NCBI GenBank assembly: GCA_902776955.1
Contig: CACYSG010000011.1
Coordinates: 1 to 64,000 of the forward strand
DNA length: 64,000 nucleotides
Reading direction: 5' to 3'
Origin: an uncultured Bacteroidales bacterium
GTDB taxonomy: Bacteria; Bacteroidota; Bacteroidia; Bacteroidales; Muribaculaceae
The translations under genes were made by a program, and so were the position numbers. Each line of letters starts with the position of its first letter. Within the stretch, counting starts at the first letter, position 1. Below are positions 53,473-60,706 of this stretch, piece after piece. The notes under the pieces are model-generated. The model was given only the letters and a program-made list of their open reading frames with translations, made no database searches and was not told the DNA's origin.

Positions 53473-54222
53473 ATGGCGCAATCGTCAATTATCACAGGGC
53501 AATATGTAGAACTCACCCAAACCCCTGCCAGTGTGGGTGATAGGCTGATTGCGGCTATCATAGACCTTGCCGTCCTCGTCGTCTATTCCGTGGCTGCTGG
53601 GTTGACTTTCGGCGGGATTCTTGACCCATTTGGTTACGCAACCAGCGACGTGATCCTTATTCTTATCTATGTCCTCATCTTTTTCCCGGTCATTCTATAT
53701 TTTCCTGCATGCGAAATTTTAGCCAGAGGGCAAAGTTTGGGTAAAAAGGTGATGAAAACGCGTGTAGTGACCATTGATGGCAATTCTCCCTCGGTGGGCA
53801 GTTGCCTGTTGCGATGGCTTCTCTACCCGATTGATACCTTTCTAACCGGTTTTCTGGGGGTCGTATTCATCACTTTCGGCAAGTATCGGCAACGCTTGGG
53901 TGACCTCGCTGCAGGCACCATTGTCATTAAAACGGCGTCGACACAGTATGATTTCTTCACGGTGAACGATTACAACTATGTGAAGCAGGGCTATGAGCCC
54001 ACCTATCCCGAGGCAGCCAATCTGTCCACCAAGCAGGTAGATGTCATCACACGCACGCTCTACAGTTCGGACTACAGTCGTCGCAACGAACTGGTGTATA
54101 AGCTGGCAGTGCAGGTGCAGCAATACCTTGGCGTACAGGTAGCGGGCAACGTGTATGCCGATGCCTTTCTCACGACGGTGCTCAACGATTTCTATTATTA
54201 CTCCTCAGTCGTTGAGGTGTAG
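53473..54222 (+). CDS. RDD-family membrane protein
   Basis: A 249-residue protein starting MAQSSIITGQYVELTQ. The RDD motif 'VGDRLIAAIIDLAVL' near residue 25 is followed by three or four hydrophobic helices and 'SLGKKVMKTRVVTIDG' and 'RLGDLAAGTIVIK', the standard RDD pattern. The C-terminal 80 residues are soluble ('LSTKQVDVITRTLYSS'). RDD proteins may transport small solutes or lipids; unproven here. It is divergent from, and belongs to, the SpoIIM/MoxR cluster. The ATG at 53473 follows the box at 53429-53436. Confidence 0.92.
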   Translation: MAQSSIITGQYVELTQTPASVGDRLIAAIIDLAVLVVYSVAAGLTFGGILDPFGYATSDVILILIYVLIFFPVILYFPACEILARGQSLGKKVMKTRVVTIDGNSPSVGSCLLRWLLYPIDTFLTGFLGVVFITFGKYRQRLGDLAAGTIVIKTASTQYDFFTVNDYNYVKQGYEPTYPEAANLSTKQVDVITRTLYSSDYSRRNELVYKLAVQVQQYLGVQVAGNVYADAFLTTVLNDFYYYSSVVEV

Positions 54223-54296
54223 CTTACTTGCCTCACCTTAAGGAGAATAGCGACCATTGCCGACGAATTGAAATCCATCGGTGTATGATTTAGCGG

Positions 54297-54320
54297 GAAG
54301 CGTGCGCTTCCTTTTTTTTG
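54297..54320 (+). terminator. Rho-independent terminator behind the RDD gene
   Basis: GGAAGC, GTGC, GCTTCC and a run of eight T. A textbook terminator. The surrounding sequence 'GTGCGCTTCC...TTTTGTGTCGT' resembles the hairpins in the serpin spacers. Confidence 0.85.
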
Positions 54321-54387
54321 TGTCGTCGGGTGCCTTTTTGCTGCATTTATGGATAATGACTAAGAGTGTTGACATCTGTCGCTCTGC

Positions 54388-54410
54388 GGCCACGCCAAGG
54401 CGAGGCCCTA
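54388..54410. repeat. REP-like palindrome, copy 4 (inverted)
   Basis: GGCCACGCCAAGGCGAGGCC followed by CTA; same 23-mer as at 27791, 32390 and 32544. Confidence 0.75.
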
Positions 54411-54466
54411 CGTGTTGGAGCTTTACATATTTGATGCTTTTTACTGGACAGCTATAATAACTAATA

Positions 54467-54566
54467 GCACGGGTCGATGGGGTGTCGGCCCGTGCATTCG
54501 GTTATCTTAAGTGAGTAAGTTGTACTGAATTAGATCCAGCCCATGGCGTGGTAGAGGAAGGCGATG
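54467..54566. repeat. Duplicated dcuB 3' end with terminator, copy A
   Basis: 54488-54566 matches 55951-56029 in 75 of 79 positions. It includes the last codons of dcuB (YHAMGWI-stop instead of YHSMGWI) on the minus strand, and the GCACGGG/CCCGTGC hairpin (54467-54495). The AAA/DUF4143 gene lies between the two copies. Confidence 0.85.
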
Positions 54567-54578
54567 TAAGAACTGCTG

Positions 54579-55724
54579 TTAATCCAGGATATCGCCGTTC
54601 CAGAGGGCATTTAAAAATTGAGTGACGGGCCAGACTTCCACTTGGTTCATTTTTCGATAGGCTGTATCTAGTGAGACGATGATGGTGCGAGCAGTTGGAT
54701 GCTCTTCGCTGAATGCTTTCAGCCCTTTCAGGTGCCTCGATTGTACCTCGGTTGATGATTTGACCTCAATAGCCACCTCGGCGTCTCCATATATGATGTC
54801 CACCTCATAACCCGAAGTGGTTCTCCAGTATGATATCGTTTTGCGAGAATGGGTATATGATAGGTATGCCATCAACTCTTGGACAATCAGGTGTTCAAAA
54901 CCATGTCCGAAATCTGTAGATCCCGGTTCCATCTTGCGTCTGTTACACAGGTAATTGACGATACCGATATCAAAGAAATAGAATCTCGGGGCTTTGATTA
55001 ATCTGCGTTTTTGAACGTTACGGAATGCCGGAATATAGTACCCAATCATCGTTTCTTGCAGGATGTCGAAGTAGGCCTTGATGGTATTGGCGCTTACTCC
55101 ACAGTCTGTTGCAATACTTTGATAATTCACCATTTCCCCATCAGTCAAGGCTGCTACTTCGAGAAAACGAGAAAACGTGCTCAGGTTTCTTGACAGGGCT
55201 TCGGCTTCGATTTCTTGCTGCAGATAATTCCCGATATATCCTTCAAGACGATTCCACGGGTCGTTGATGAGATAATGCCTGGGTAACATGCCGTTATTCA
55301 CAGCTTTAACCACATCAAAATCGGGAATCTCGCGGCTCACAAGGGGGAAAAGCTGGCGCCTTACAGCTCTTCCGCCAAGCATATTGGCACCTAGACGTTT
55401 AAGTTTTCGTGCGCTAGAGCCACATAATAAAAACCGTATATCCCGATTAACAATCAGCCAATGGACCGCATTGAGCAGATTTGGCAGCATCTGCACTTCG
55501 TCAATGACCACGAGTTCGTTGTGATCCAGATGTTGCAACTCTTGAATGAGGAGTTCGGGTTTGCGTTGTAACCTGCTGTAAACATCGGGCAGGAGCAGGT
55601 CATAATAATGTGCCTCGGGGTAAATGCTCTTTAGCAAAGTGCTTTTACCCGTTTGCCTCGCTCCCCACAAGAAGACGCTATCCTCTTCCAGCTCAGGAAT
55701 TGTTAGAATTCTGTTAAGTATCAT
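54579..55724 (-). CDS. AAA ATPase with DUF4143 nuclease-like domain
   Basis: A 381-residue protein. Walker A is 'WGARQTGKSTLLKSI' (about residues 20-34), Walker B 'ELVVIDEVQMLPNLL', sensor 'FLLCGSSARKLKR'. The C-terminal DUF4143 part has the PD-(D/E)xK-like 'YEVDIIYGDAEVAIEVKSS', a winged-helix stretch ('SIATDCGVSANTIKAYFD') between them. Such ATPases are common, often multicopy, in Bacteroidetes and are suspected to act in stress, addiction or defence. The gene has its own promoter (TACTTTTG at 55862 to 55855) and an array of TGATAATC boxes upstream, and is flanked by duplicated dcuB ends, which suggests insertion. Confidence 0.92.
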   Translation of the reverse strand: MILNRILTIPELEEDSVFLWGARQTGKSTLLKSIYPEAHYYDLLLPDVYSRLQRKPELLIQELQHLDHNELVVIDEVQMLPNLLNAVHWLIVNRDIRFLLCGSSARKLKRLGANMLGGRAVRRQLFPLVSREIPDFDVVKAVNNGMLPRHYLINDPWNRLEGYIGNYLQQEIEAEALSRNLSTFSRFLEVAALTDGEMVNYQSIATDCGVSANTIKAYFDILQETMIGYYIPAFRNVQKRRLIKAPRFYFFDIGIVNYLCNRRKMEPGSTDFGHGFEHLIVQELMAYLSYTHSRKTISYWRTTSGYEVDIIYGDAEVAIEVKSSTEVQSRHLKGLKAFSEEHPTARTIIVSLDTAYRKMNQVEVWPVTQFLNALWNGDILD

Positions 55725-55787
55725 ATTGCAGTTTGTTTACGAAATTTAAGTTGCTGATTTACAGGTGATACAGTATAATTTATCTTG

Positions 55788-55862
55788 TGATAATCGGCAG
55801 CATTACTGCGGATTATCATGATAATTCTAAGTGATAATTCAGATTATCATCATGCAAAAGTA
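55788..55862 (-). promoter_or_regulatory. Promoter with five TGATAAT boxes for the AAA/DUF4143 gene
   Basis: TGATAATC/T or its complement occurs at 55788-55795, 55811-55818, 55819-55826, 55832-55839 and 55842-55849, right beside the minus-strand -7 box TACTTTTG (55862 to 55855). The boxes lie downstream of the -7 box in the leader, so they could be a repressor site (inference). Confidence 0.5.
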
Positions 55863-55930
55863 ATTGTATCATATCATTTGTGCAAATTTTTACAGACATT
55901 TTTTTGAGACATATAATTGTGGTAAAGAAG

Positions 55931-56029
55931 AATGCACGGGAACCTTTACGGCCCGTGCATTCGGTTATCTCAAGTGAGTAAGATGTTCTGAATTAGATCC
56001 AGCCCATGGAGTGGTAGAGGAAGGCGATG
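55931..56029. repeat. dcuB 3' end with terminator, copy B (original)
   Basis: AATGCACGGG (55931-55940) and CCCGTGCATT (55952-55961) form the terminator of dcuB; 55951-56029 is the sequence duplicated at 54488-54566. Confidence 0.85.
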
Positions 56030-57396
56030 AGGTAGCCGGCGATGCAGGCGACCGCGGTGTGTACCAGACCGGGCATCATGAACGAGTGGTTCAACAGGTA
56101 CTTGCCGATGACGGTGGTGCCTGTGCGGTCGAAGTTCACGGTGGCGATATCCGAGGGATAGTTGGGGATAAAGAAGTAACCGTAAACCGAGGGCAGCACA
56201 CCCAGCAGGATCCAGCCGTCAATGCCCAGTCCATAGGCCAGCGGCAGCATGGAAACGACCACGGCGCCTTGGGAGTTGACGAGCACCGACACGAGGAAGA
56301 AGGCAAAGGCAATCGACCACGGGTACTGTTCAACCAATCCGGCCAGCATGTCCTGGATTTCGCCCAGGTAGTTGGCGAAGTAGGTGTCGGCCAGCCAGGC
56401 GATACCGTAGATGGCGACAACGGCCACCATACCGCTCTGCCAAACGGGACCGGAGATGGCCTTCTTGGGCGACGCCTTGCAGAAGATGATCATCAGCGCA
56501 GCGGCGGTAATCATCACAATCTGGATAACGAGGTTCATCTTGAGCGGGGTGGGGTGGGTTTTGGTTAAGCCTTCGACGGCAATACCCAACTTGGCCAACT
56601 GGTCGGCAGTGATGGTCACGCTCGAACCGATGAGTTCGACGGTAGCGTCACCGTCGATGGCCTTGATGGTGTCATAGGCCGGCAGCAGGTCCTGGAAGAT
56701 AGCGAAGAAGACGATCACCAGCAGGGCGCCGAAGAAGATATACACGGCACGCTTGCTCTCGGGAGCAATCTTCTTGTCGAGGGTGGTAGCGTTGCTGCCG
56801 TAGATGTACTCGCGCTGTGCGGGGTCGGCAATCTTCTTCTGGAACTCGGGGTCCTTGTCCAGATCTTTACCACGCTTGTAAGAGGCGATGGAAGCAACCA
56901 GGATACCCAGCAGACAGGCGGGGATGGTTACCATGAGCACCTGCGGGATGGTGACGTTGTAGCCATTGGCACCGCTGATGGTGATGAAAGCCACCACGGC
57001 CGCCGCGATGGGCGAGCAGGTGATACCGATCTGGTCGCAGATGATGGGCATCAACGTGTAAACCACGTGGCCCGTTCCGACGAGCACCGTCAGGAAGAAG
57101 GTGCACAGCGGGGCGAGGAAGGTGATGCGGTCAGGATGCTTGCGCAACATCTTCTCGGCCAGCTGGATTAGCCAGTCCATACCACCCGATGCCTGCATGA
57201 TGCCGGCACAAGTTACGGCGGCGATGATGATGTAAATGACATCGGTGGGAGGCGTTCCGGGCTTCATGCCGAAACCGAATACCAGAATGGCCAAGCCGAT
57301 GCCCGAAATGGCACCTAGGGCCAGACTGCCGTATCGCGAGCCGAGCCACAAAGCGCCCAGCACGATACAGAGTTGAATGATCATGATTAGTGACAT
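55993..57396 (-). CDS. dcuB: Anaerobic C4-dicarboxylate transporter DcuB
   Basis: A 467-residue inner-membrane transporter with about 12 hydrophobic helices. Family blocks: 'LWLGSRYGSLALGAISG', 'IIIAAVTCAGIMQASGGMDWL', 'FLTVLVGTGHVVYTLMPII', 'ITISGANGYNVTIPQVLM' and 'GVLPSVYGYFFIPNYPSDI' (parts). Dcu proteins exchange fumarate/succinate/aspartate/malate in anaerobes with fumarate respiration, which fits a Bacteroidales gut bacterium. Length and layout are full. It lies upstream of the AAA/DUF4143 cassette and downstream of the porin gene's neighbour spacer. Confidence 0.95.
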   Translation of the reverse strand: MSLIMIIQLCIVLGALWLGSRYGSLALGAISGIGLAILVFGFGMKPGTPPTDVIYIIIAAVTCAGIMQASGGMDWLIQLAEKMLRKHPDRITFLAPLCTFFLTVLVGTGHVVYTLMPIICDQIGITCSPIAAAVVAFITISGANGYNVTIPQVLMVTIPACLLGILVASIASYKRGKDLDKDPEFQKKIADPAQREYIYGSNATTLDKKIAPESKRAVYIFFGALLVIVFFAIFQDLLPAYDTIKAIDGDATVELIGSSVTITADQLAKLGIAVEGLTKTHPTPLKMNLVIQIVMITAAALMIIFCKASPKKAISGPVWQSGMVAVVAIYGIAWLADTYFANYLGEIQDMLAGLVEQYPWSIAFAFFLVSVLVNSQGAVVVSMLPLAYGLGIDGWILLGVLPSVYGYFFIPNYPSDIATVNFDRTGTTVIGKYLLNHSFMMPGLVHTAVACIAGYLIAFLYHSMGWI

Positions 57397-57431
57397 AATA
57401 TTTAGTTTTTAGTTGATTGTTGTCGGTTGTC

Positions 57432-57478
57432 AGATGCTCTAGATCTTCTAGACATTCTAGATCATCTAGAAAATCTAG
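57432..57478. repeat. TCTAGA array behind the porin stop codon
   Basis: CTCTAGATC, TTCTAGACA, TTCTAGATC, ATCTAGAAA, ATCTAG: period 9, ending directly at the porin stop codon. Confidence 0.7.
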
Positions 57479-58603
57479 TTAATACCTGATGGAAACTTGC
57501 ACGAACACGGTGCTGTAGTCGGGTTTGGCAAGGGCACGGTCGTGGGTGAAACAGTATTCGGTCTGCACCTCGAGGTACTTGCAGAAGCGGTAGTTCAGAC
57601 CCACCTCATAGTTGGTCTTGGCGGCCACGCTCGAGGCGGTGGGGCGGTAGAGGTCATAGCGCGCCTTGGCCATCAGTTTGTCCTTGACCACGGGGACGAT
57701 GGCGAGGGCATAGATACCGTCGCTCTTGTCGTTAGCCACCTCGTTGCCGTCCTTGTCGGTATAGGTCTTGATGGTAAGGTCGTTGGCATCACCGGGCTTC
57801 TGGTAGGTGGTGGCAAAGCCGCGGCCCGTCGAATGGATGTACTCGGTGCGCAGCTGCAGGTCACCCTTCTTGTACTCGGCACTGAAGGCGTAGCGGTGCT
57901 GGCGCAGGCTCACCGTCTGGCCGCCGCTCTTGCGGGCGAAGGAGCCTTCCCAGCCGAAGGCACCGAGGCGCATCCCCGGGATGGGCATAACCCAAGCGCC
58001 GCCGATGATGTCTTTGCGCTCATCCACGTCCTTGACGTTGATACCCTGGCCGTTGAACACGCCCACCTGGTAGTGCAGCAGGTTGCGGCCGCTGCCGGTC
58101 TTGAGGAAGTCACCCTGGAACTGCAGACCAATGTCGCGGCCGTTGCTCGCGTGCATGCCGTCGCGGTCGCTAAAGCCAGCCAACTTGCTCACGGGCTGGG
58201 AGTAGCTCATGAAGCCCTGGTCGATGGGGTTCATCGGGTTCTCGTAGGTGAACGGACGCTTGAACTGACCCAACTTCACGCGGAAGAAGTCCAGCTTCTG
58301 CCACTCCATGAAGTAGTCCACCAGCCTGGGGCTGCTGCCCAAGGTTGTGGTGTTGCCGTTGATTTGGCCTTGGATCTTGTAGTAAAAATCGTTGAGGATG
58401 CGGCCCTCGATCGATGCCCTGACGAGCCTCAGGTCAAACGAGTTGCTGTTACCTCCATCCTGGAATGTTGCCTGATAGGACGCCATGGCAAATCCGCTGA
58501 ACTTGGGCTTGGTGAAAATCGCGTTATTGCCATCTTCACCGGCACCCCAAGCTGCGAGTACCAGCATCGATCCCATCAGGGTCATGAGTAGTCGTTTCTT
58601 CAT
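57479..58603 (-). CDS. Phosphate-selective-porin-like outer-membrane protein (OprO/OprP type)
   Basis: A 374-residue protein with signal peptide ('RLLMTLMGSMLVLAAWG'). The mature part has the alternating strand pattern of the OprO/OprP porins ('FDLRLVRASIEGRILNDFYY', 'YFMEWQKLDFFRVKLGQFKR', 'GRDIGLQFQGDF') and ends with the typical aromatic C-terminal strand 'TVFVQVSIRY'. It forms a channel in the outer membrane, perhaps for anions such as phosphate or dicarboxylates given its position beside dcuB (inference). Promoter TATATTTG at 58652 to 58645. Confidence 0.9.
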   Translation of the reverse strand: MKKRLLMTLMGSMLVLAAWGAGEDGNNAIFTKPKFSGFAMASYQATFQDGGNSNSFDLRLVRASIEGRILNDFYYKIQGQINGNTTTLGSSPRLVDYFMEWQKLDFFRVKLGQFKRPFTYENPMNPIDQGFMSYSQPVSKLAGFSDRDGMHASNGRDIGLQFQGDFLKTGSGRNLLHYQVGVFNGQGINVKDVDERKDIIGGAWVMPIPGMRLGAFGWEGSFARKSGGQTVSLRQHRYAFSAEYKKGDLQLRTEYIHSTGRGFATTYQKPGDANDLTIKTYTDKDGNEVANDKSDGIYALAIVPVVKDKLMAKARYDLYRPTASSVAAKTNYEVGLNYRFCKYLEVQTEYCFTHDRALAKPDYSTVFVQVSIRY

Positions 58604-58644
58604 GTTAAATCTTGTCTTTTTAGAGGTTAATGATTGTTTTTTTG

Positions 58645-58652
58645 CAAATATA
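58645..58652 (-). promoter_or_regulatory. -7 box of the porin gene
   Basis: CAAATATA on the plus strand, TATATTTG on the minus strand, about 42 bases before the ATG. Confidence 0.55.
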
Positions 58653-58850
58653 GTTTTTTTCTTTCAGAAGAGCATTCAAAACTACGGTTTTTGTGCTTTT
58701 TTATTGCTTTTTTTTCTCGTTCACAGCCATTTTTTCCCGATTGCGGTGCTTAATAAGGGTCGATTCAGCCGTTTTTTGGGGGCTACATGACGGGAAACGA
58801 TTAGGTAGTATCAAAAAAAGGTAATTATTGGCAAAATGAGGAGATTAAAA

Positions 58851-58882
58851 TTTGCTGATATCGATGTATGTGATTAAATTTG
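58851..58882 (+). promoter_or_regulatory. Promoter of the T9SS-type protein gene
   Basis: TTTG (58851-58854), 20 bases, TAAATTTG (58875-58882). It sets the real start at the ATG 58924, since the in-frame ATG at 58852 lies inside the promoter. The remainder of 58653-58850 shows no gene. Confidence 0.65.
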
Positions 58883-58923
58883 TGGTTGATACGTGTATTT
58901 TACTACCATTAAACAAAACTATT

Positions 58924-60528
58924 ATGAAGAAAATGTTATTCTTTTTGCTCTCTGCCGTGGTGTCGATGGCAGTTAGCGCCCAGCCTGTGCAAATGAAGAA
59001 AAACAATCCATTGCCCCAAATGGATAAAAAGGAAATGTTGGGAAAAACCCGTCACGTTGTCAATGCACCTCATGTCGATTTTTCGGTGTCGGCCAAAAGG
59101 AACGCTCCCAGAATGGCAGGTGCGGTTGTTACTCCCCCCGAGGGACTGGAGACCGAGAAGTATGTCATGAATGCCTACATGTTTGACGGCTCGAGCTGGG
59201 AGCTCGAGAACCGCTCGCTCACGATAGGCTTTGACGGCGAGGATGTGTATCTGCAGGGTTTCAGCGTCTATATGCCCGAGGCTTGGATCAAGGGCACCTA
59301 CAGTGTCGATGACGCGACAGTGACTTTCCCGATGCAGTACTATGGAAATGCCTATGGCGAGGACCTCTATTTCTTCCCCGTCACCCCCGTGGGTGAAGAA
59401 GGCTATGAGATTATTGATGCCGTCTTCAACTACAACGAGGAGGTCGGCACCCTTGTGCTCTCGCAGGATGTCGTGTGCTACATCATGGAGAATGCCTATG
59501 AGGACGAACTCGGATGGTACATCCAGTACGACAGTGAAATCACGATTGCCCCCGCAGGGGAAACCGTTGTTGTCCCCGAGGGCCTGGAGACCCAGTACTA
59601 TATGCTCACTGGCGTCTACATGGGCTATGACGATGATGGCAACTGGTTTGAGGGTGATCCCCTGATTGGTGCCGCCAAGGTGGGCTTCGATGGTGATGAC
59701 ATCTATGTGCAGGGCTTGTGCTCCTACCTGCCCACGGTATGGGTGAAGGGTCATCGCGAGGGTGACAGCTATGTGTTTGACAACGGTCAGTACTTCGGCA
59801 CCTTTATCTATCTCGGCGATGCTTATCCCCTCTACTTCATGGGCTGCACGCCCGAGACCAACGATGCCGAGCAGTTTGTGTTGACCTTGGATCCCGAGAC
59901 AGGTGCGCTGGTTGCTCAACAGTGGTATGCCATCAGTTCCAGTGCCGAGGATGTTTACTGGTATGACCTGCTGGGCAATGTCGTGCTCAAGCCCATCCCC
60001 GACGTGGCGACAACCCCCGCAACGCCTAGTGTGCTGTTCTTTGAGAATTATCCCGAGGACGGCATGGGATACGTCATGCTCGATGTTCCCGTGGTTGATG
60101 TCAATGGCGAGCCCATCCTGCAGGACCTGCTGGGTTATGAGATCTTCTGTGACTATGGAAATGGCCCCGAGCCCTACATCTTCTGGAGTGACATCTACGG
60201 CTTTGATGATGACTGGACCACCGTACCCTATACCTACAACGACGATATGAATATCCTCAAGGGTGGTGAGTTGCTGATTGTGTACTACATCGGTGAAGAT
60301 CTCGTGAACATCGGTGTGCGCAGCGTCTATGAGGGCGGTGGCGAGACCAACTATTCCGAGATTAGCTGGTATTACACCGATGAGGATCCCACGAGTGTGA
60401 CGGCAATCACTGCCGATGATAACCGTGCCATCGAGTACTACGATTTGATGGGTCGCCGTGTCGATGCCACCAAGTTGACCCGTGGCATCTATGTGACCAG
60501 CGATGGCCGCAAGATTCTCGTCAAGTAA
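58924..60528 (+). CDS. Secreted protein with internal duplication and T9SS-type C-terminal domain
   Basis: A 534-residue protein with signal peptide ('MLFFLLSAVVSMAVSA'). Residues about 65-180 and about 210-340 are related to each other: each begins 'PEGLET(E/Q)', continues with 'Y.M...YM', then 'VGFDG(E/D)D(V/I)Y(L/V)QG' and 'YLP..W(I/V)KG'. A third part follows, and the C-terminus 'YYDLMGRRVDATKLTRGIYV' with 'DGRKILVK' is the sorting signal of the type IX secretion system. The protein is therefore probably exported across the outer membrane and fixed to the surface. Function unknown. Confidence 0.85.
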   Translation: MKKMLFFLLSAVVSMAVSAQPVQMKKNNPLPQMDKKEMLGKTRHVVNAPHVDFSVSAKRNAPRMAGAVVTPPEGLETEKYVMNAYMFDGSSWELENRSLTIGFDGEDVYLQGFSVYMPEAWIKGTYSVDDATVTFPMQYYGNAYGEDLYFFPVTPVGEEGYEIIDAVFNYNEEVGTLVLSQDVVCYIMENAYEDELGWYIQYDSEITIAPAGETVVVPEGLETQYYMLTGVYMGYDDDGNWFEGDPLIGAAKVGFDGDDIYVQGLCSYLPTVWVKGHREGDSYVFDNGQYFGTFIYLGDAYPLYFMGCTPETNDAEQFVLTLDPETGALVAQQWYAISSSAEDVYWYDLLGNVVLKPIPDVATTPATPSVLFFENYPEDGMGYVMLDVPVVDVNGEPILQDLLGYEIFCDYGNGPEPYIFWSDIYGFDDDWTTVPYTYNDDMNILKGGELLIVYYIGEDLVNIGVRSVYEGGGETNYSEISWYYTDEDPTSVTAITADDNRAIEYYDLMGRRVDATKLTRGIYVTSDGRKILVK

Positions 60529-60546
60529 CATGACCAGATAACCATA

Positions 60547-60585
60547 ACAGCCCCCGTTCAGTCCATGCAACGGGGGCTGTTTTTA
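60547..60585 (+). terminator. Rho-independent terminator behind the T9SS-type gene
   Basis: ACAGCCCCCGTT and AACGGGGGCTGT form a perfect 12-bp stem followed by a T-run. Confidence 0.9.
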
Positions 60586-60647
60586 TAGTCACGGGATGGA
60601 TTCCTTGTTAGCCGAGCGGGTTATTCGTTAAAAGGAACGAACGATGA

Positions 60648-60679
60648 TTTGCACCTGTCGGCGAGAATTTCTATATTTG
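60648..60679 (+). promoter_or_regulatory. Promoter of the LRR_5 gene
   Basis: TTTG (60648-60651), 20 bases, TATATTTG (60672-60679), 27 bases before the ATG at 60707. Confidence 0.7.
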
Positions 60680-60706
60680 CAGTCGATAAACCAATAGTAG
60701 TAGAAT

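Noticed and set aside
58936..60570. 544-codon minus-strand open frame opposite the T9SS-type gene
   Set aside because: Antisense shadow; the plus-strand frame has a promoter, signal peptide, T9SS tail and terminator.
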